Shown in pieces: positions 10,586-20,697 of a stretch of 64,000 bases of DNA. The stretch spans positions 682,001 through 746,000 of the forward strand of contig NC_089465.1 of assembly GCF_029203305.1 (NCBI RefSeq), in the 5' to 3' direction. Made by a program: the position numbers and the translations under genes. The stretch is from Yamadazyma tenuis. Its lineage: Eukaryota; Ascomycota; Pichiomycetes; Serinales; Debaryomycetaceae. Numbering within the stretch: position 1 is the stretch's first letter; each line of letters begins with the position of its first letter. The notes under the pieces are model-generated. The model ran no database searches. It saw nothing but the letters and a program-made list of their open reading frames with translations, and had not been told where the DNA came from.

Positions 10586-11166
10586 TGAGGTGAGAATTGA
10601 AAAGAGACTGTGGCATTGCGCGAGTACCTGAGGCGCTGGGATCACAAAGTAGACGGGAAAACCATGAATTGTCAAAACAACAAGTAATGCCCATGACTTT
10701 TCAGAGAGACAAGTAAACCATGAGTTGTCAGAGAGACAAGTAAACCATGAAGTGCTCCCATTTTCATTCTCATCCAATCTAGCTCTTGCATCCTCTCTTC
10801 TCTATTGGGTGCTCTATTGTGCCCTTTTTGCAGCTGAAACCAGCAACTTGTAGATATTCTCACCATAGACCGTCAAAGCATTCCCTTGCTCAAATCCGTG
10901 TCCTCCAAACGGTATTCTCTCAATGGCTGGCTGTTTTATAAGATGGTCTTCAGCTCATCTCCACATGATCGCACCGCGATATCTTATCCACAAGCCAAAC
11001 TCGCTTTATCATCAGAATCCACAAACTTGTGCTTCAATCCGCCATATTTCTTCAGCTTAAGACTCGAACAATAAACGTTCTCGTCCAAGTGGCTGAACCC
11101 TTCGTACCCATATACCCAGTTCCACCATAATTTCTTGTCCTAGCTGCGAAACTCTTAGTCCCATCA
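10586..11166. promoter_or_regulatory. Divergent promoter between fRMsr and CRT10-like genes
   Basis: About 580 bp without a gene. It contains a 27-bp tandem duplication (10701-10754) and T/C-rich stretches. Nothing else is identifiable. Confidence 0.45.
10701..10754. repeat. 27-bp tandem duplication upstream of fRMsr
   Basis: Two copies of a 27-bp unit beginning TCAGAGAGACAAGTAAACCA (10701-10727 and 10728-10754), differing only near the end. A more diverged third copy may precede them at about 10660-10700. The unit length is a multiple of three, which keeps an upstream reading frame open and produces the spurious long ORF start. Confidence 0.85.
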
Positions 11167-13431
11167 ATGGACCCGTTCTCCCAGTTTCTTGTTTCTAGAG
11201 GGATTCGACGAACTGTAAAGGACTTCAACTCCCTCCACACACCACGAGAAGATACTCCAGCTGACCAGGATGAAGAAATCTTTGACTTTCTCAGTTTGGA
11301 AACGAACGACGATGCTGACACCTTCTATCGAGACCGGCGGGAAAGCTTCAATAGTGCCATGCAAACCATCGACACTGATGGCATCGACGTGAATGCTGAA
11401 ACCAATGGTTCTACTATCACACGGCCCATTCTACGCATTGATCCTGACCTAGATCTTGGTGTTGATTCTTCCACTGATACAAACTCAGACTCTGATACTG
11501 ACACCTACGATCGGTACGAATACTCCCTTGCCAGTACTCGTCCTCCTTTGGTAGTATCTTCCACAAACCGGCATGCTGCTTCTTCGTACGCCCGTCTTTC
11601 AGTACACTCGTCAGACCGAAGACAACAGCTTCTCAATCACCATGAACTCGCAGCTCCAGACGATCCAGCCCTTACGACGGTAATCCCCCACTCGGTAGAG
11701 ATGCTCCTCCAACGTCAGCCGGCCTCCAAATTCACTGAGTCGCTCCAGCTCTCGTTTGTGGGTTCATCTCGTTTGTCACATCATCATGGGGCTCGCAAAT
11801 ATAAAAACAACCTAGCGGTAGCCACTCAAGACTTCTACATCACCGCCTGTGGATCAGAAATCTTGATGTACGAGTACTCTGATGGAGCGTATTTCACCCC
11901 TGCACTGGACCCAATACTACGTTTCGATACTAAGCCTCATGTCACTTCGACAGCTGACCGGTTGGTATCGACATGGCCTTACTTTCCACATACTCTCAAT
12001 TACGTGAGGACCGCCTGGTGGCCGTTAGAAAGTGCCGGCACTGTCGACTCTTCTACTAACATACTTGCGGTGTGTGCGGATGATGGAGTGGTGATGCTCT
12101 ACAGTCTCGCCTCCTTGTCGTCGGCTACACGATCTCCTGCTGCCATTTCTGCGTCTCTGCAACCCTTTCAACTTGCAATACGTCCTGACTTTCGTATTCG
12201 GCTTGAAGCTAGTGCATGGGGTCTTGATTTCATGTCTTATTCTCATGAACAACGGCATTATCACCTCATTGCCGCTTCTGATAACTCCCAGTGTGTAACG
12301 TTATTGGTATACATAGAGCTGGACCAACAATTTCACCACGTTAAAAGTCATCAAATCCTCCACAATATTCCAGATGTCCTGTTTGTAGGACATGGTGTAT
12401 ATTCAGATGACACTCACTACGTTGATGTTTCCTGTTGTCTGATTTCAGGGGAAGTGGTGATATTCCGGTTCGAATTTCGTATTGCAGAAGGTCCACTTTC
12501 TTCTGAGTCAGGCCCAGAGTCTACATATGATGTTGATCCAACAATGCATCGACTCGAGCCTCCACTCCCCCGTTTCCGCCGAATTCAGTTCTTCCATCCT
12601 CGAGTCACCAATCGAGTTCTTTTGAAGGAGGACTCCTGGACTACACGACCAGTTCTTCCAAAGTTTTTTCTTGCCGTAGACTCGTTAGCAGAAGTGTTTG
12701 GGGGTTCCATAAGTGCTGATACTGAGCTACGAATTTTGGCAGAACTGGAGATATTGGCCAAAAAGGCGACATCCGAAGAAGCTCAATCCCAATCTCAACC
12801 TAGTGCTGGAGGAGAGATGGGGGATACAAGATTTGGAATGGCTGCACTGTTCCAATACTTCGAATGCCCAGTACTCTCATTTGATCCACTTACCCGTTCA
12901 GATAGGCTTACGACTGTCGACGATGACTATCGTCGTCTTCACAAGGTATACAACAGAATTGACCGTCAGGGCATTGATCTTTCGTCTTCATCATCGGAGC
13001 CGCTTCTAGTGATATCTACCTCCAAGAAAATGGCCCTTCTACTTCCGGGTCTCTTCTGCACCTGTTCTAGTCCGACACTATTCGATCTTGTGATTCCTGC
13101 TAACGACGATTCTCAACACTCCAACAGAATCTCCATATGCCATGTTATCCCCGAGCTCTCGTGCGTGGTGGCTGCGAGCCAACAAGGGCTTGTGCTGATA
13201 CTCCGTCTAACTCAACATCGAGGAGTTTTTGGAATGCGTCAAGAATACCTTTTTCCCAACGCAGTGGCCCTCGCCATAGGCGAAGATGGTTATCGTACTA
13301 TCACTGCTATTGCTCCTCGTAACGTTTCAGCTGATCCCAATTGCCCAAGGAATATCATTTACATAAACTATTCCGATGGGTTTGTTCTTGCATACGAATT
13401 ATCCCGTACATTGGTGGACTTTTCGATCTGA
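11167..13431 (+). CDS. CRT10: CRT10-like WD/beta-propeller protein
   Basis: 754 residues: an acidic, Asp/Ser/Thr-rich N-terminus to about 190, followed by a region with beta-propeller character. Recurring patterns such as ILAVCADDGVVMLYSL and LVLILRL resemble WD-type blades. Crt10 in Saccharomyces influences transcription of ribonucleotide reductase genes RNR2/RNR3. The assignment rests on overall layout and my memory of the family and is not secure; a generic WD-repeat protein is the alternative. A single uninterrupted frame with an in-frame start at 11167 makes the gene itself clear. Confidence 0.6.
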   Translation: MDPFSQFLVSRGIRRTVKDFNSLHTPREDTPADQDEEIFDFLSLETNDDADTFYRDRRESFNSAMQTIDTDGIDVNAETNGSTITRPILRIDPDLDLGVDSSTDTNSDSDTDTYDRYEYSLASTRPPLVVSSTNRHAASSYARLSVHSSDRRQQLLNHHELAAPDDPALTTVIPHSVEMLLQRQPASKFTESLQLSFVGSSRLSHHHGARKYKNNLAVATQDFYITACGSEILMYEYSDGAYFTPALDPILRFDTKPHVTSTADRLVSTWPYFPHTLNYVRTAWWPLESAGTVDSSTNILAVCADDGVVMLYSLASLSSATRSPAAISASLQPFQLAIRPDFRIRLEASAWGLDFMSYSHEQRHYHLIAASDNSQCVTLLVYIELDQQFHHVKSHQILHNIPDVLFVGHGVYSDDTHYVDVSCCLISGEVVIFRFEFRIAEGPLSSESGPESTYDVDPTMHRLEPPLPRFRRIQFFHPRVTNRVLLKEDSWTTRPVLPKFFLAVDSLAEVFGGSISADTELRILAELEILAKKATSEEAQSQSQPSAGGEMGDTRFGMAALFQYFECPVLSFDPLTRSDRLTTVDDDYRRLHKVYNRIDRQGIDLSSSSSEPLLVISTSKKMALLLPGLFCTCSSPTLFDLVIPANDDSQHSNRISICHVIPELSCVVAASQQGLVLILRLTQHRGVFGMRQEYLFPNAVALAIGEDGYRTITAIAPRNVSADPNCPRNIIYINYSDGFVLAYELSRTLVDFSI

Positions 13432-13785
13432 AGAGTCATTTTGCTGGTCGAAATATTTCAGCTGTTATTGCATCCACTATTGCAAGTTCCTGTTGCAAAA
13501 TTCTCTCAATACTTCACGCTGAACCGCGTTTTATTAGTACATCCAAATAACTTCACGTTAATCTATAGAAAATCAGCCGTTTTCCCCCGTACTTCTTGTG
13601 CAAGTTGTTAAAACCAAATCTATTGTTGTGTCCCCTTCGTGGACTGGCCTTCCCTAAACCACCTCTGCTAGCACCGCTATTAGCAAAGCCAAAAGTGGTT
13701 GCAAAAGTGGTGTGTGCACGAGTTTGGTGCGCGCTCCCTAAAAGTAAATATTAAAACAACAAAGGTCAAAACATTAGTGTCACCA
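13432..13785. promoter_or_regulatory. Intergenic: 3' flank of CRT10-like gene and MIF2 promoter
   Basis: About 350 bp with no gene. The frame upstream of MIF2 is open to an earlier ATG at 13699, but that 29-residue extension has no counterpart in Mif2. No specific site identified. Confidence 0.4.
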
Positions 13786-15207
13786 ATGGATTTACTTAGT
13801 TTGGGATCCCAGTCTCGGAAGACTGGGATCAAACCCAGAAGCAATATGCGTAAAGATAGGTATAACATGGAAGACATAGACGATTTTTTTGAGGACGAAA
13901 GTGGCAGTGATGAGGGAGGCTCGGAAAGCGATGGCAAGGGTCACGGAAACAGATACATATCTAGTAATAAGCCTCAGGGAAGACGTCTGCTGCAGTGGAC
14001 ACAAACCCGTGCTTCAGAAGACAGAGACAGCATAATTGCACGGAAAATCAATTTTACTGATGATGAAGCCGACAAGTTTGACCTCAGTCCGATTGGTAAT
14101 ATTCACCGTCGTAAAAGCTATAGTCTAAAATCGCCGCTACTGGAACAAGGTTCACCTCCTGGTGAACAATACTCACTTGAACAACAAGATAATATGCTTG
14201 AACCTGAGATGAGCTATGACGACTTGAACAATAATATCCTCGATGAGCTTGATGAAGGAGTGGATTTTGAATTAGCAAGAGTTCCAGAAGAGACTGAAGT
14301 ATCTAGCAAATCCATTTCATCACTTACAAAGAACATGGCATTGGGCCGTACTACTAACTCGAAACGAATTCGTAAGAGAACTCCGGTGGTCACCCCAGCT
14401 CCTGTGGTTGTGTCGATCAGACCATCTCCACTTCCATCTCCACCCCCAGATGGGCTCAGGCGAAGCAGAAGAACAAAGATTCAGCCGTTGGCATTCTGGA
14501 GGAACGAGCGTGTTATCTATTCCAAATCATATGATGATGAAGCCGATCCGGATATAACACTTGTAAGAGATACTCACAATATCCCCCTCCAAGAAATTAA
14601 AGAGATCATTCACGTACCGGCACCAACTACTTCATTTGCACGAGGTAAAACTTCTAAGAGTACATCAAGAAGAAACAAGACAAAGAAATCATCTTCAGTT
14701 TCGGATTCACCATCAAACTCAGCCAAACAAGCTCCTACAGAACTTGATTACGATTATGAATCTGATCCTGGAATACTGGGAAGCGAATGGTTCGAAGATA
14801 ACTCTTTGCTGTTACCAGTTTACGAATCAAATGATTCCGAATCCACTAAAACCCAACCTGTTGCCTTTACACACAACTTCTCAAAGTGGCTTGAAGATCC
14901 CCCTGAATCATCTGGTTCTTCTATTGATAATTATAAGTTGGCAACTGTGTTCAAAGATAATTCTCCTGTTGCCGGAGCCCTCTTTGAATTTCCTGTTGAA
15001 GGATTCAAATCCAGCAAGAATAGTGGTAATTGCATTTACGTATTTCACGTTATCAAGGGCCTTCTTGAGGTCAATCTCTCCAATCACACATTTGTGGTTA
15101 CGAGGGGTTGCACTTTCCAAGTCCCTCGTGGAAACACTTACGGCATAATTAACATTGGTAATGGAAATGCCAAAGTCTTATGCGTTCAATCCATGGTCAG
15201 CGAGTGA
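13786..15207 (+). CDS. MIF2: Centromere protein Mif2 (CENP-C)
   Basis: Inner-kinetochore protein that reads Cse4/CENP-A nucleosomes and recruits outer kinetochore complexes. The 473-residue protein starts MDLLSLGSQSRKTGI, which aligns with the Mif2 N-terminus and its following MEDIDDFF element (Mtw1-complex binding). The CENP-C motif (RRSRRTKIQPLAFWRNERV) lies near residue 230. The C-terminal cupin dimerisation domain ends the protein (IYVFHVIKGLLEVN ... GCTFQVPRGNTYGI). I chose 13786 over the ATG at 13699 because of the N-terminal match. The first codons contain a perfect 11-bp inverted repeat. The gene is about 25 kb from the candidate centromere described below. Confidence 0.95.
   Translation: MDLLSLGSQSRKTGIKPRSNMRKDRYNMEDIDDFFEDESGSDEGGSESDGKGHGNRYISSNKPQGRRLLQWTQTRASEDRDSIIARKINFTDDEADKFDLSPIGNIHRRKSYSLKSPLLEQGSPPGEQYSLEQQDNMLEPEMSYDDLNNNILDELDEGVDFELARVPEETEVSSKSISSLTKNMALGRTTNSKRIRKRTPVVTPAPVVVSIRPSPLPSPPPDGLRRSRRTKIQPLAFWRNERVIYSKSYDDEADPDITLVRDTHNIPLQEIKEIIHVPAPTTSFARGKTSKSTSRRNKTKKSSSVSDSPSNSAKQAPTELDYDYESDPGILGSEWFEDNSLLLPVYESNDSESTKTQPVAFTHNFSKWLEDPPESSGSSIDNYKLATVFKDNSPVAGALFEFPVEGFKSSKNSGNCIYVFHVIKGLLEVNLSNHTFVVTRGCTFQVPRGNTYGIINIGNGNAKVLCVQSMVSE
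13805..13830 (+). other. Perfect 11-bp stem-loop inside the MIF2 start
   Basis: GATCCCAGTCT (13805-13815) and AGACTGGGATC (13820-13830) are exact reverse complements separated by the four bases CGGA. In mRNA this would form an 11-bp hairpin about 20 nt after the start codon. It overlaps codons for the conserved LGSQSRKTGI segment. Confidence 0.85.
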
Positions 15208-15341
15208 CTTGTGATTCCAAGTTCAGCACTACGGTGTTTAATATGAAAGGATTCATGCCCATCTGTGTATTTTTATATAAACTGGTGTATAATACTCTTT
15301 TTTCGTTTAATACAATTCATCGAAATAAACTTGCTAGTACC

Positions 15342-16037
15342 CTAGTACTTTTCAACCTTATTGTTTTCTCCATCATAATAACCCAACATTTGGACTTTGA
15401 ATTCAGAAGCGGCAATACCAAATTGCTTCAAAATAAGCGCTTGTCTAACGTCCAATACATCTCCTTTAGTACAAACATGGTATGGTTCATTCAAAAAAAT
15501 CTTACCAGACTTCATCTTGGTTGGAATCTTGAATTTGTTTCTCAAAGTCTCTTCTAAGGAATGAGACATAGTAACATCTTCTTCGATAGATATTTGGCCT
15601 CCTCTGGAATATACAATTCCTTCAGGTATAGTGAAATCTATAGGGGCTCTAGTTTTGGCTCTGGAGTAATCTTGTTTGGTGTATGCGTTGAAATAATCTT
15701 CGACAGTGTTGATTTCTTCATTAGTGAATAATAACCCAACCACACCATCACATAATTTGGATAATTGATGCAAGTCATCTTTATATTCTTCAGCTGTAGT
15801 ATCACCAAGAGCCTTTTCTAATACTCTTCTTTTACCGAGGATTAATCTAGATCCTGCCCAATCACTTCTGATTTCTTGTAAAACTGGAGTACGAACATCG
15901 TCTAACCTTAAGACAAACACATATTTGAACTCATCCAATGCACTTCTCACTTCATCAAAGATTCTTTCTTTGTTCTCTTTGCCTTTCTTATCGGTCTGTG
16001 CCAATGTTACGAGTTTGGAACGTTTAGATCTAGGCAT
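15342..16037 (-). CDS. MRT4: Ribosome assembly factor Mrt4
   Basis: 231-residue paralogue of ribosomal stalk protein P0. It occupies the P0 site on nuclear pre-60S particles and is later replaced in the cytoplasm. The basic start MPRSKRSKLVTLAQT, the central L10-like fold and the C-terminal VQMLGYYDGENN match Mrt4, and the length is close to the yeast protein (236). A partial PAC-like word (CTCATCG, 16131-16137) lies about 95 bp upstream, fitting ribosome-biogenesis regulation. The gene is convergent with MIF2. Confidence 0.96.
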   Translation of the reverse strand: MPRSKRSKLVTLAQTDKKGKENKERIFDEVRSALDEFKYVFVLRLDDVRTPVLQEIRSDWAGSRLILGKRRVLEKALGDTTAEEYKDDLHQLSKLCDGVVGLLFTNEEINTVEDYFNAYTKQDYSRAKTRAPIDFTIPEGIVYSRGGQISIEEDVTMSHSLEETLRNKFKIPTKMKSGKIFLNEPYHVCTKGDVLDVRQALILKQFGIAASEFKVQMLGYYDGENNKVEKY

Positions 16038-16171
16038 TTTATGTTACACTTGTTTGAGAATTGGAAAAACTTTCAAACTTTGTATCTCATCTCAAAAATC
16101 AAAATCAATTGTACGTAGTGCGCGAACCATCTCATCGAGCCCCGCTGCAAAACTATGTGAGTACCAAATTG

Positions 16172-18046
16172 TTATATTTGTGCCATATCTCCAACAGCAA
16201 ATGCTGATAGGTCAATCAGAATATGGAAGTGGTTGAAAATTTCAATAATATCTGATATTTCTATTCTGATATCAGTGGAGTTGAAGCCGCTTTTGTCTTT
16301 GAACTGGCTCATAATATCCATGAACAAATGCTGAAAACCAGCCATCTGATAAGAATCCAAGTCATCGCCATTAAAGCTTATATAATACTTGAAACCTTGG
16401 ACTAAGATTTTAAGTCCAAGCTTGCTAACTTCAGAATTGATAAGTTCATTGAAAATGTGTGAAAACTCCTCTTGTTTCAAGACGCATATGACCACCATGA
16501 AATTGGTGGATGCTATCTTATAATGGACCTCTGATTGTTGCAGTAATAGGAGCAATTTATATAAAAATAGGACCACATGTTCCACGTTTATGGCCTCATC
16601 CTCAGCATAAGTAATGATATCTCTGATCAAACATACCAATTCATTAGTGAGAACCGAATCCAAATCCTTCGGATTGAGGAGAAAAATAAACAGAGCCATC
16701 AGTTCCTTAATGATATCTGCATACTCCTCGGCTTCTTCATCTTCACTCTTATGACTAACAAAAAACCTGAACCTTTTTATCATTTCTACATTCCATGATT
16801 TCATGTCTTGATCAAACTGATGTCTTGGGTTTCTGTCAATTACGAGGGAATATTCCACCTCCACTAGTTCTTCTTCTGGGAAGAAGAATTTCAATAGATC
16901 CTTTTGCACTTCTGAATTAACAATTTCCCGTAAATGTGCGTCACGAACTCTTTGGTTTATGTTGGTTTTTTCAGCAATACGCTTATCATATTCCAACAAA
17001 AGCGAATCAAGTTCATGTTCCTGGTCATCCATGTCTTTCTGTATTCCTCTAGAGATTTTGTCCAATTCATCTTGAATACTGTGTCCTAGTGTGTTGCGTT
17101 CTTTGGTCTGGAATCTAGGAACATGATAAGCTGGGAATCCTATATTATACAGATCACTGATTCCAAAACCGTGATTGTAGCTTTCTTCTTTATCTTCTAC
17201 TTCATTCTGCAAAACAATTTTGGAACTGGATATAGGATTCCCAATATTAACAGCTATTTTATACTCCTTCAGCTGAATCCGGTTCTCCATAATTTGGGAA
17301 TTCAATTTACCCAAGAGAGAAGGATGCATGAATTGCCTTGTTGTTTTATGGGTTGGAGTTTCAGGTGTTTTATCAGCTACCTGATGGCTGAAATTCTCTA
17401 TCCTGGATTCTCCTAGGTTGGTGCTTTGTCTATGAATGCTGAAGCTCGTGTCTCCCTGATAGAGTACTTCAGAGTCTATACTCCCTGAATACCTCCTTTC
17501 GTCGGTGCTACTGCTATCATCAGATTCTTCTACAGAAATATCCAAAGATTCTTCTTCATTTATCGGCTTTGTCGGTACTTGCTTGCTCAACAACTTTTCC
17601 AACCAGACACATATCATAGTAAATATTACTGCCACCAATGGTATAGATATCATCGCCTTGAATACGCTTGCTGAAATGATTGAAGATGTCGTGAGATATA
17701 ACACATTGATAATCAGGGAAAAACGTTGCAGCATTATTGAAGACATCTCAATGAACTCCGCTGAGTAAATTGATATTTTTGTTTGAGTCTCCTTAGCAAA
17801 TAAAGTGGGTCTAATACCACTATGATACGCATTTGAAGCAGTACTTATACATTGGATTGTTGTCAATATAGAGGAGTCAGTTGTACTTTCTGATTCTTCC
17901 AAAAGTCTTGCATTAAGTTTATTGAGCTCCTTTTCTGCTATTTCTGATAAGTGAAGCCCTTGTTGCCAAATAGCTCTGAAAATTGACATGTGGATACTTT
18001 TGTTTTGCTGCAAATAAAGCGGTTTGGTGGTCGCACCCTGAAACAA
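16172..18046 (-). CDS. Unrecognised membrane protein with helical C-terminus
   Basis: 624 residues, single open frame. I do not recognise the family with confidence. One broad hydrophobic stretch at about 112-150 could form a TM hairpin (LIINVLYL... VAVIFTMICVW). It is followed by an acidic Ser-rich linker, a charged coiled-coil-like segment near 340-400, and a long helical region to the end. The layout recalls vezatin/Inp2-type peroxisomal myosin receptors, but this is only a structural impression. A second start at 17989 (MSIFRAIW) is possible. Downstream is MRT4 in the same direction with about 135 bp between. Confidence 0.82.
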   Translation of the reverse strand: MFQGATTKPLYLQQNKSIHMSIFRAIWQQGLHLSEIAEKELNKLNARLLEESESTTDSSILTTIQCISTASNAYHSGIRPTLFAKETQTKISIYSAEFIEMSSIMLQRFSLIINVLYLTTSSIISASVFKAMISIPLVAVIFTMICVWLEKLLSKQVPTKPINEEESLDISVEESDDSSSTDERRYSGSIDSEVLYQGDTSFSIHRQSTNLGESRIENFSHQVADKTPETPTHKTTRQFMHPSLLGKLNSQIMENRIQLKEYKIAVNIGNPISSSKIVLQNEVEDKEESYNHGFGISDLYNIGFPAYHVPRFQTKERNTLGHSIQDELDKISRGIQKDMDDQEHELDSLLLEYDKRIAEKTNINQRVRDAHLREIVNSEVQKDLLKFFFPEEELVEVEYSLVIDRNPRHQFDQDMKSWNVEMIKRFRFFVSHKSEDEEAEEYADIIKELMALFIFLLNPKDLDSVLTNELVCLIRDIITYAEDEAINVEHVVLFLYKLLLLLQQSEVHYKIASTNFMVVICVLKQEEFSHIFNELINSEVSKLGLKILVQGFKYYISFNGDDLDSYQMAGFQHLFMDIMSQFKDKSGFNSTDIRIEISDIIEIFNHFHILIDLSAFAVGDMAQI

Positions 18047-18225
18047 GAGGGAAATAAAGTCGTGCCTTGTACTATATTCTCTCGGCTCCTACCAGATTAC
18101 TCTCTAAACTATTGGAAAACTTGTAGTCGTACGTGTATGTACTATGTGAAACTATTGCTAGCTACAAAAGTGTTAAGTGATCTCCAAATGCCGTTATTGT
18201 CGTTTTTACCTCATGTTTCGTGGCT

Positions 18226-18546
18226 TTACCAGTCTCCAGGTACAACATGTTCATTAGGTGGAGGAATATTTCTTTGGTATTTGGTACCTCCTGGTCTACA
18301 TGGTGGGACATAAGGGTCTGGGTGAGCCCACTCGGCTAATTTTGCTTTGGTACTGGCAATGGCTGCTTCCAATTCCTGAGGGTTTGAGATATGCTTGTTG
18401 GCATCAAATTGCTTTCTGATGCTTATTGTTTGCTGTCTATAAATGTCAAACTTCATGGAGTGGTCAAAGGCAGTCCTTAAGGACTGTCTAAACAACGAGC
18501 TGATTCTTTGGGTGTTTGCTTCTGTGAACGGTAATATCTTGGACAT
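18226..18546 (-). CDS. Mitochondrial complex I LYR-type subunit, NDUFB9-like
   Basis: 106 residues. An LYR-like tripeptide (IYR in FDIYRQQ) follows an N-terminal helix, and the C-terminus carries the family's AEWxHPDPYxPPxxPGGTKYxRNxPPP block. This is the B22 accessory subunit of NADH:ubiquinone oxidoreductase, which in other fungi binds a mitochondrial acyl carrier protein. Its presence shows the organism has proton-pumping complex I, unlike Saccharomyces and Schizosaccharomyces. Confidence 0.9.
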   Translation of the reverse strand: MSKILPFTEANTQRISSLFRQSLRTAFDHSMKFDIYRQQTISIRKQFDANKHISNPQELEAAIASTKAKLAEWAHPDPYVPPCRPGGTKYQRNIPPPNEHVVPGDW

Positions 18547-18738
18547 TGTTGGAGGATGTTGCTTACAGTTTTAAACACAAATTTTTCATTGGCCAAAGCG
18601 CGCGGTCGTGCCTGAGGAGCCACTTGGGAGAGGCTTCTCGCGGGACTATCATATTGTGAATGCGGCAGCGATTAGAGCTCCTACTTCTTTTCCTTCTCTT
18701 TGCTAGTCGTATTACTAATACATATATAACTGATACAT

Positions 18739-20697
18739 TTACTGGCTCTCAGCCACCGTCATTAAACTACCCACAAACGATAAGAGCAACCGGCCTCTTA
18801 CTTCGTTGATGTCTTCAGGAACTAACCAGATTAAGGCTCCTAACTTTCTAGCGATCGAAATAGCCAATTTGGCGTTGGCATACTTCTCGTCATCGCTCAA
18901 GTTGTCGCCTTGATAAACAAGGTCATAGTCAACATATCCAGGCTTGAGTCCATGTAAAACGTCCAACAAGAATACTCCAGAACCCAAAGTCAGGTCCTTG
19001 AACGATCTTATAGTGGTGCTTCTACCGCCCTTCGTAGCTTGAGCATTGGCCCATTTCAAAATATCAGCATCTGTCAAAGCTGTTCCCTTACTGCTTCCTA
19101 ATTGAGATAAGGTACTGGTTATATTTCTTCTCATCAATTGCCATACCAATCCTAAGGTCAATAACTTGTTTCCATCCACAATATCACCACCTTCAATTCC
19201 CACAAGTGAGAAATGAGCAGCCTTTCCGATTTCTACAGCGTAGTTTGTGTTTTCTAGGGCTTTGAATCTCATCAAAGGTCTGTCGCCGGCAGGCTTTTTG
19301 TTAACATGTTTGAAGCTCACTGATCCGGGAATAACCTTATCAAATGCTTGTAACAATACTAACCCATCCTTCAAATCTTCAAACAATGATACAATAGGGG
19401 GGTCAACATCCAATGAGTTCAACCATAAAGTGAATACACGGGCTTCTCTTTCCCCTTCAGCATCAAATTCTTCAACTTCAAACTTCTCATCCTCTTCGAT
19501 TGGGTCTAAACCTGGGTACGTGTTGAATAAATGAGCCACAAACGCCAAATTCAATTTGGGGTTACCAGCAACCAATGAAGTAGGAGTCAAATACTTTCTG
19601 CAACCAATTTTTTCAGCATTATCTAACACTTGCCCAGCTCTAGTTAAGAGATCTGAGGTGTGCAATGGAGATAAATCACAGTATTCTGGTTGCAATTGGT
19701 TAAGCAAAATAGTGTAGCACTCGGCGTCACTAACATCGGAAGTGAAGTTGTTAACTCTTCTAGAACTCTTAGCGTTCTTCAAATGATAGTTGAACCATCT
19801 CAACAAAATCTGTTCAGGTGGAAGTCTCAAAAATTGTTCCAAAGTTTCATCATCTTCCAACAACCGGTACAACTCGGGGTGAAGTTTAATATCGACCTTG
19901 CTCAACAAACCTCTTCTAATAATTTGCCAAATAAGCCCCAAGATCAAGTGCTCCTTTCCGTCAATAATGTCTTCAGTGTGGACATTCACAACCACACATC
20001 CGATGGCTTTAGCAGAGTTGATGACAATATTGGCATTTTCATTCATTTGGAAATTGTTCAAAGTTTTTCTCTTTGGGCCGGTAGTGTTCAAAACTCTGGT
20101 ATCGATGGTATCAGGGACTGAGTCGTTAATCAACTTGGATAATACCAATCCATCCCTACATTCGTCGAAAATCTGGAAAGTGTTAGTGTCAAATGGAAGA
20201 CGAGATCCTACATCAGGATCACCAGCTAATACTGAATTCACGTGGCGGGTGAATTCGATTCTCTCTTCATCGTTGATAGTGTGGGTAGTACCACTAGTCT
20301 TACCTCCAATATAGGTCTTGTGGGCCTGGTTGGCAGTAGCAACTGGTGCATGTGCCTTAGGTGACCGTGGGGATGTTGGAACTCCTCCAACCGCTGGAAC
20401 TCCAAGAGATCCTCCAGATTGGCCCCCTGTACTTGAAGACCCTTCCTTCAACTTCAGCATCAATTGCACAAAATCATCCAATTCCACTTTACCCGAGGCA
20501 TCAACATCAACATCTTTCAACGTCTCTCTTGTTTCGTCGTATGTGTACTTTCCTTTTTTCGATACTGCATTGATAACATCTTTCTTTTCAACACTGCCAG
20601 TGTCTTCCAAATCGATGCTTCTGAAATTTTCAATGATCTCGAAAAGCTCACTCTGATCGAGGTTGGTGTACTTCTTCTGTAATTTCAACACATTCAT
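18739..20697 (-). CDS. SAC6: Fimbrin (actin-bundling protein)
   Basis: 652 residues, close to yeast Sac6 (642). Two N-terminal EF-hand-like loops (DLEDTGSVEKKD and DVDASGKVELDD) precede a Gly/Ser/Pro linker and four calponin-homology domains arranged as two actin-binding pairs. The reading frame begins directly at MNVLKLQKKY, so the 5' intron known in the Saccharomyces gene is absent here. The protein crosslinks actin filaments in endocytic patches and cables. Confidence 0.98.
   Translation of the reverse strand: MNVLKLQKKYTNLDQSELFEIIENFRSIDLEDTGSVEKKDVINAVSKKGKYTYDETRETLKDVDVDASGKVELDDFVQLMLKLKEGSSSTGGQSGGSLGVPAVGGVPTSPRSPKAHAPVATANQAHKTYIGGKTSGTTHTINDEERIEFTRHVNSVLAGDPDVGSRLPFDTNTFQIFDECRDGLVLSKLINDSVPDTIDTRVLNTTGPKRKTLNNFQMNENANIVINSAKAIGCVVVNVHTEDIIDGKEHLILGLIWQIIRRGLLSKVDIKLHPELYRLLEDDETLEQFLRLPPEQILLRWFNYHLKNAKSSRRVNNFTSDVSDAECYTILLNQLQPEYCDLSPLHTSDLLTRAGQVLDNAEKIGCRKYLTPTSLVAGNPKLNLAFVAHLFNTYPGLDPIEEDEKFEVEEFDAEGEREARVFTLWLNSLDVDPPIVSLFEDLKDGLVLLQAFDKVIPGSVSFKHVNKKPAGDRPLMRFKALENTNYAVEIGKAAHFSLVGIEGGDIVDGNKLLTLGLVWQLMRRNITSTLSQLGSSKGTALTDADILKWANAQATKGGRSTTIRSFKDLTLGSGVFLLDVLHGLKPGYVDYDLVYQGDNLSDDEKYANAKLAISIARKLGALIWLVPEDINEVRGRLLLSFVGSLMTVAESQ

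Noticed and set aside
13699..13785. 29-residue extension of MIF2
   Set aside because: The Mif2 N-terminus aligns from the Met at 13786.
16172..18046. Firm naming as Inp2/vezatin-like peroxisomal receptor
   Set aside because: Only a similar layout (TM hairpin, coiled-coil, helical C-terminus); no diagnostic motif seen.
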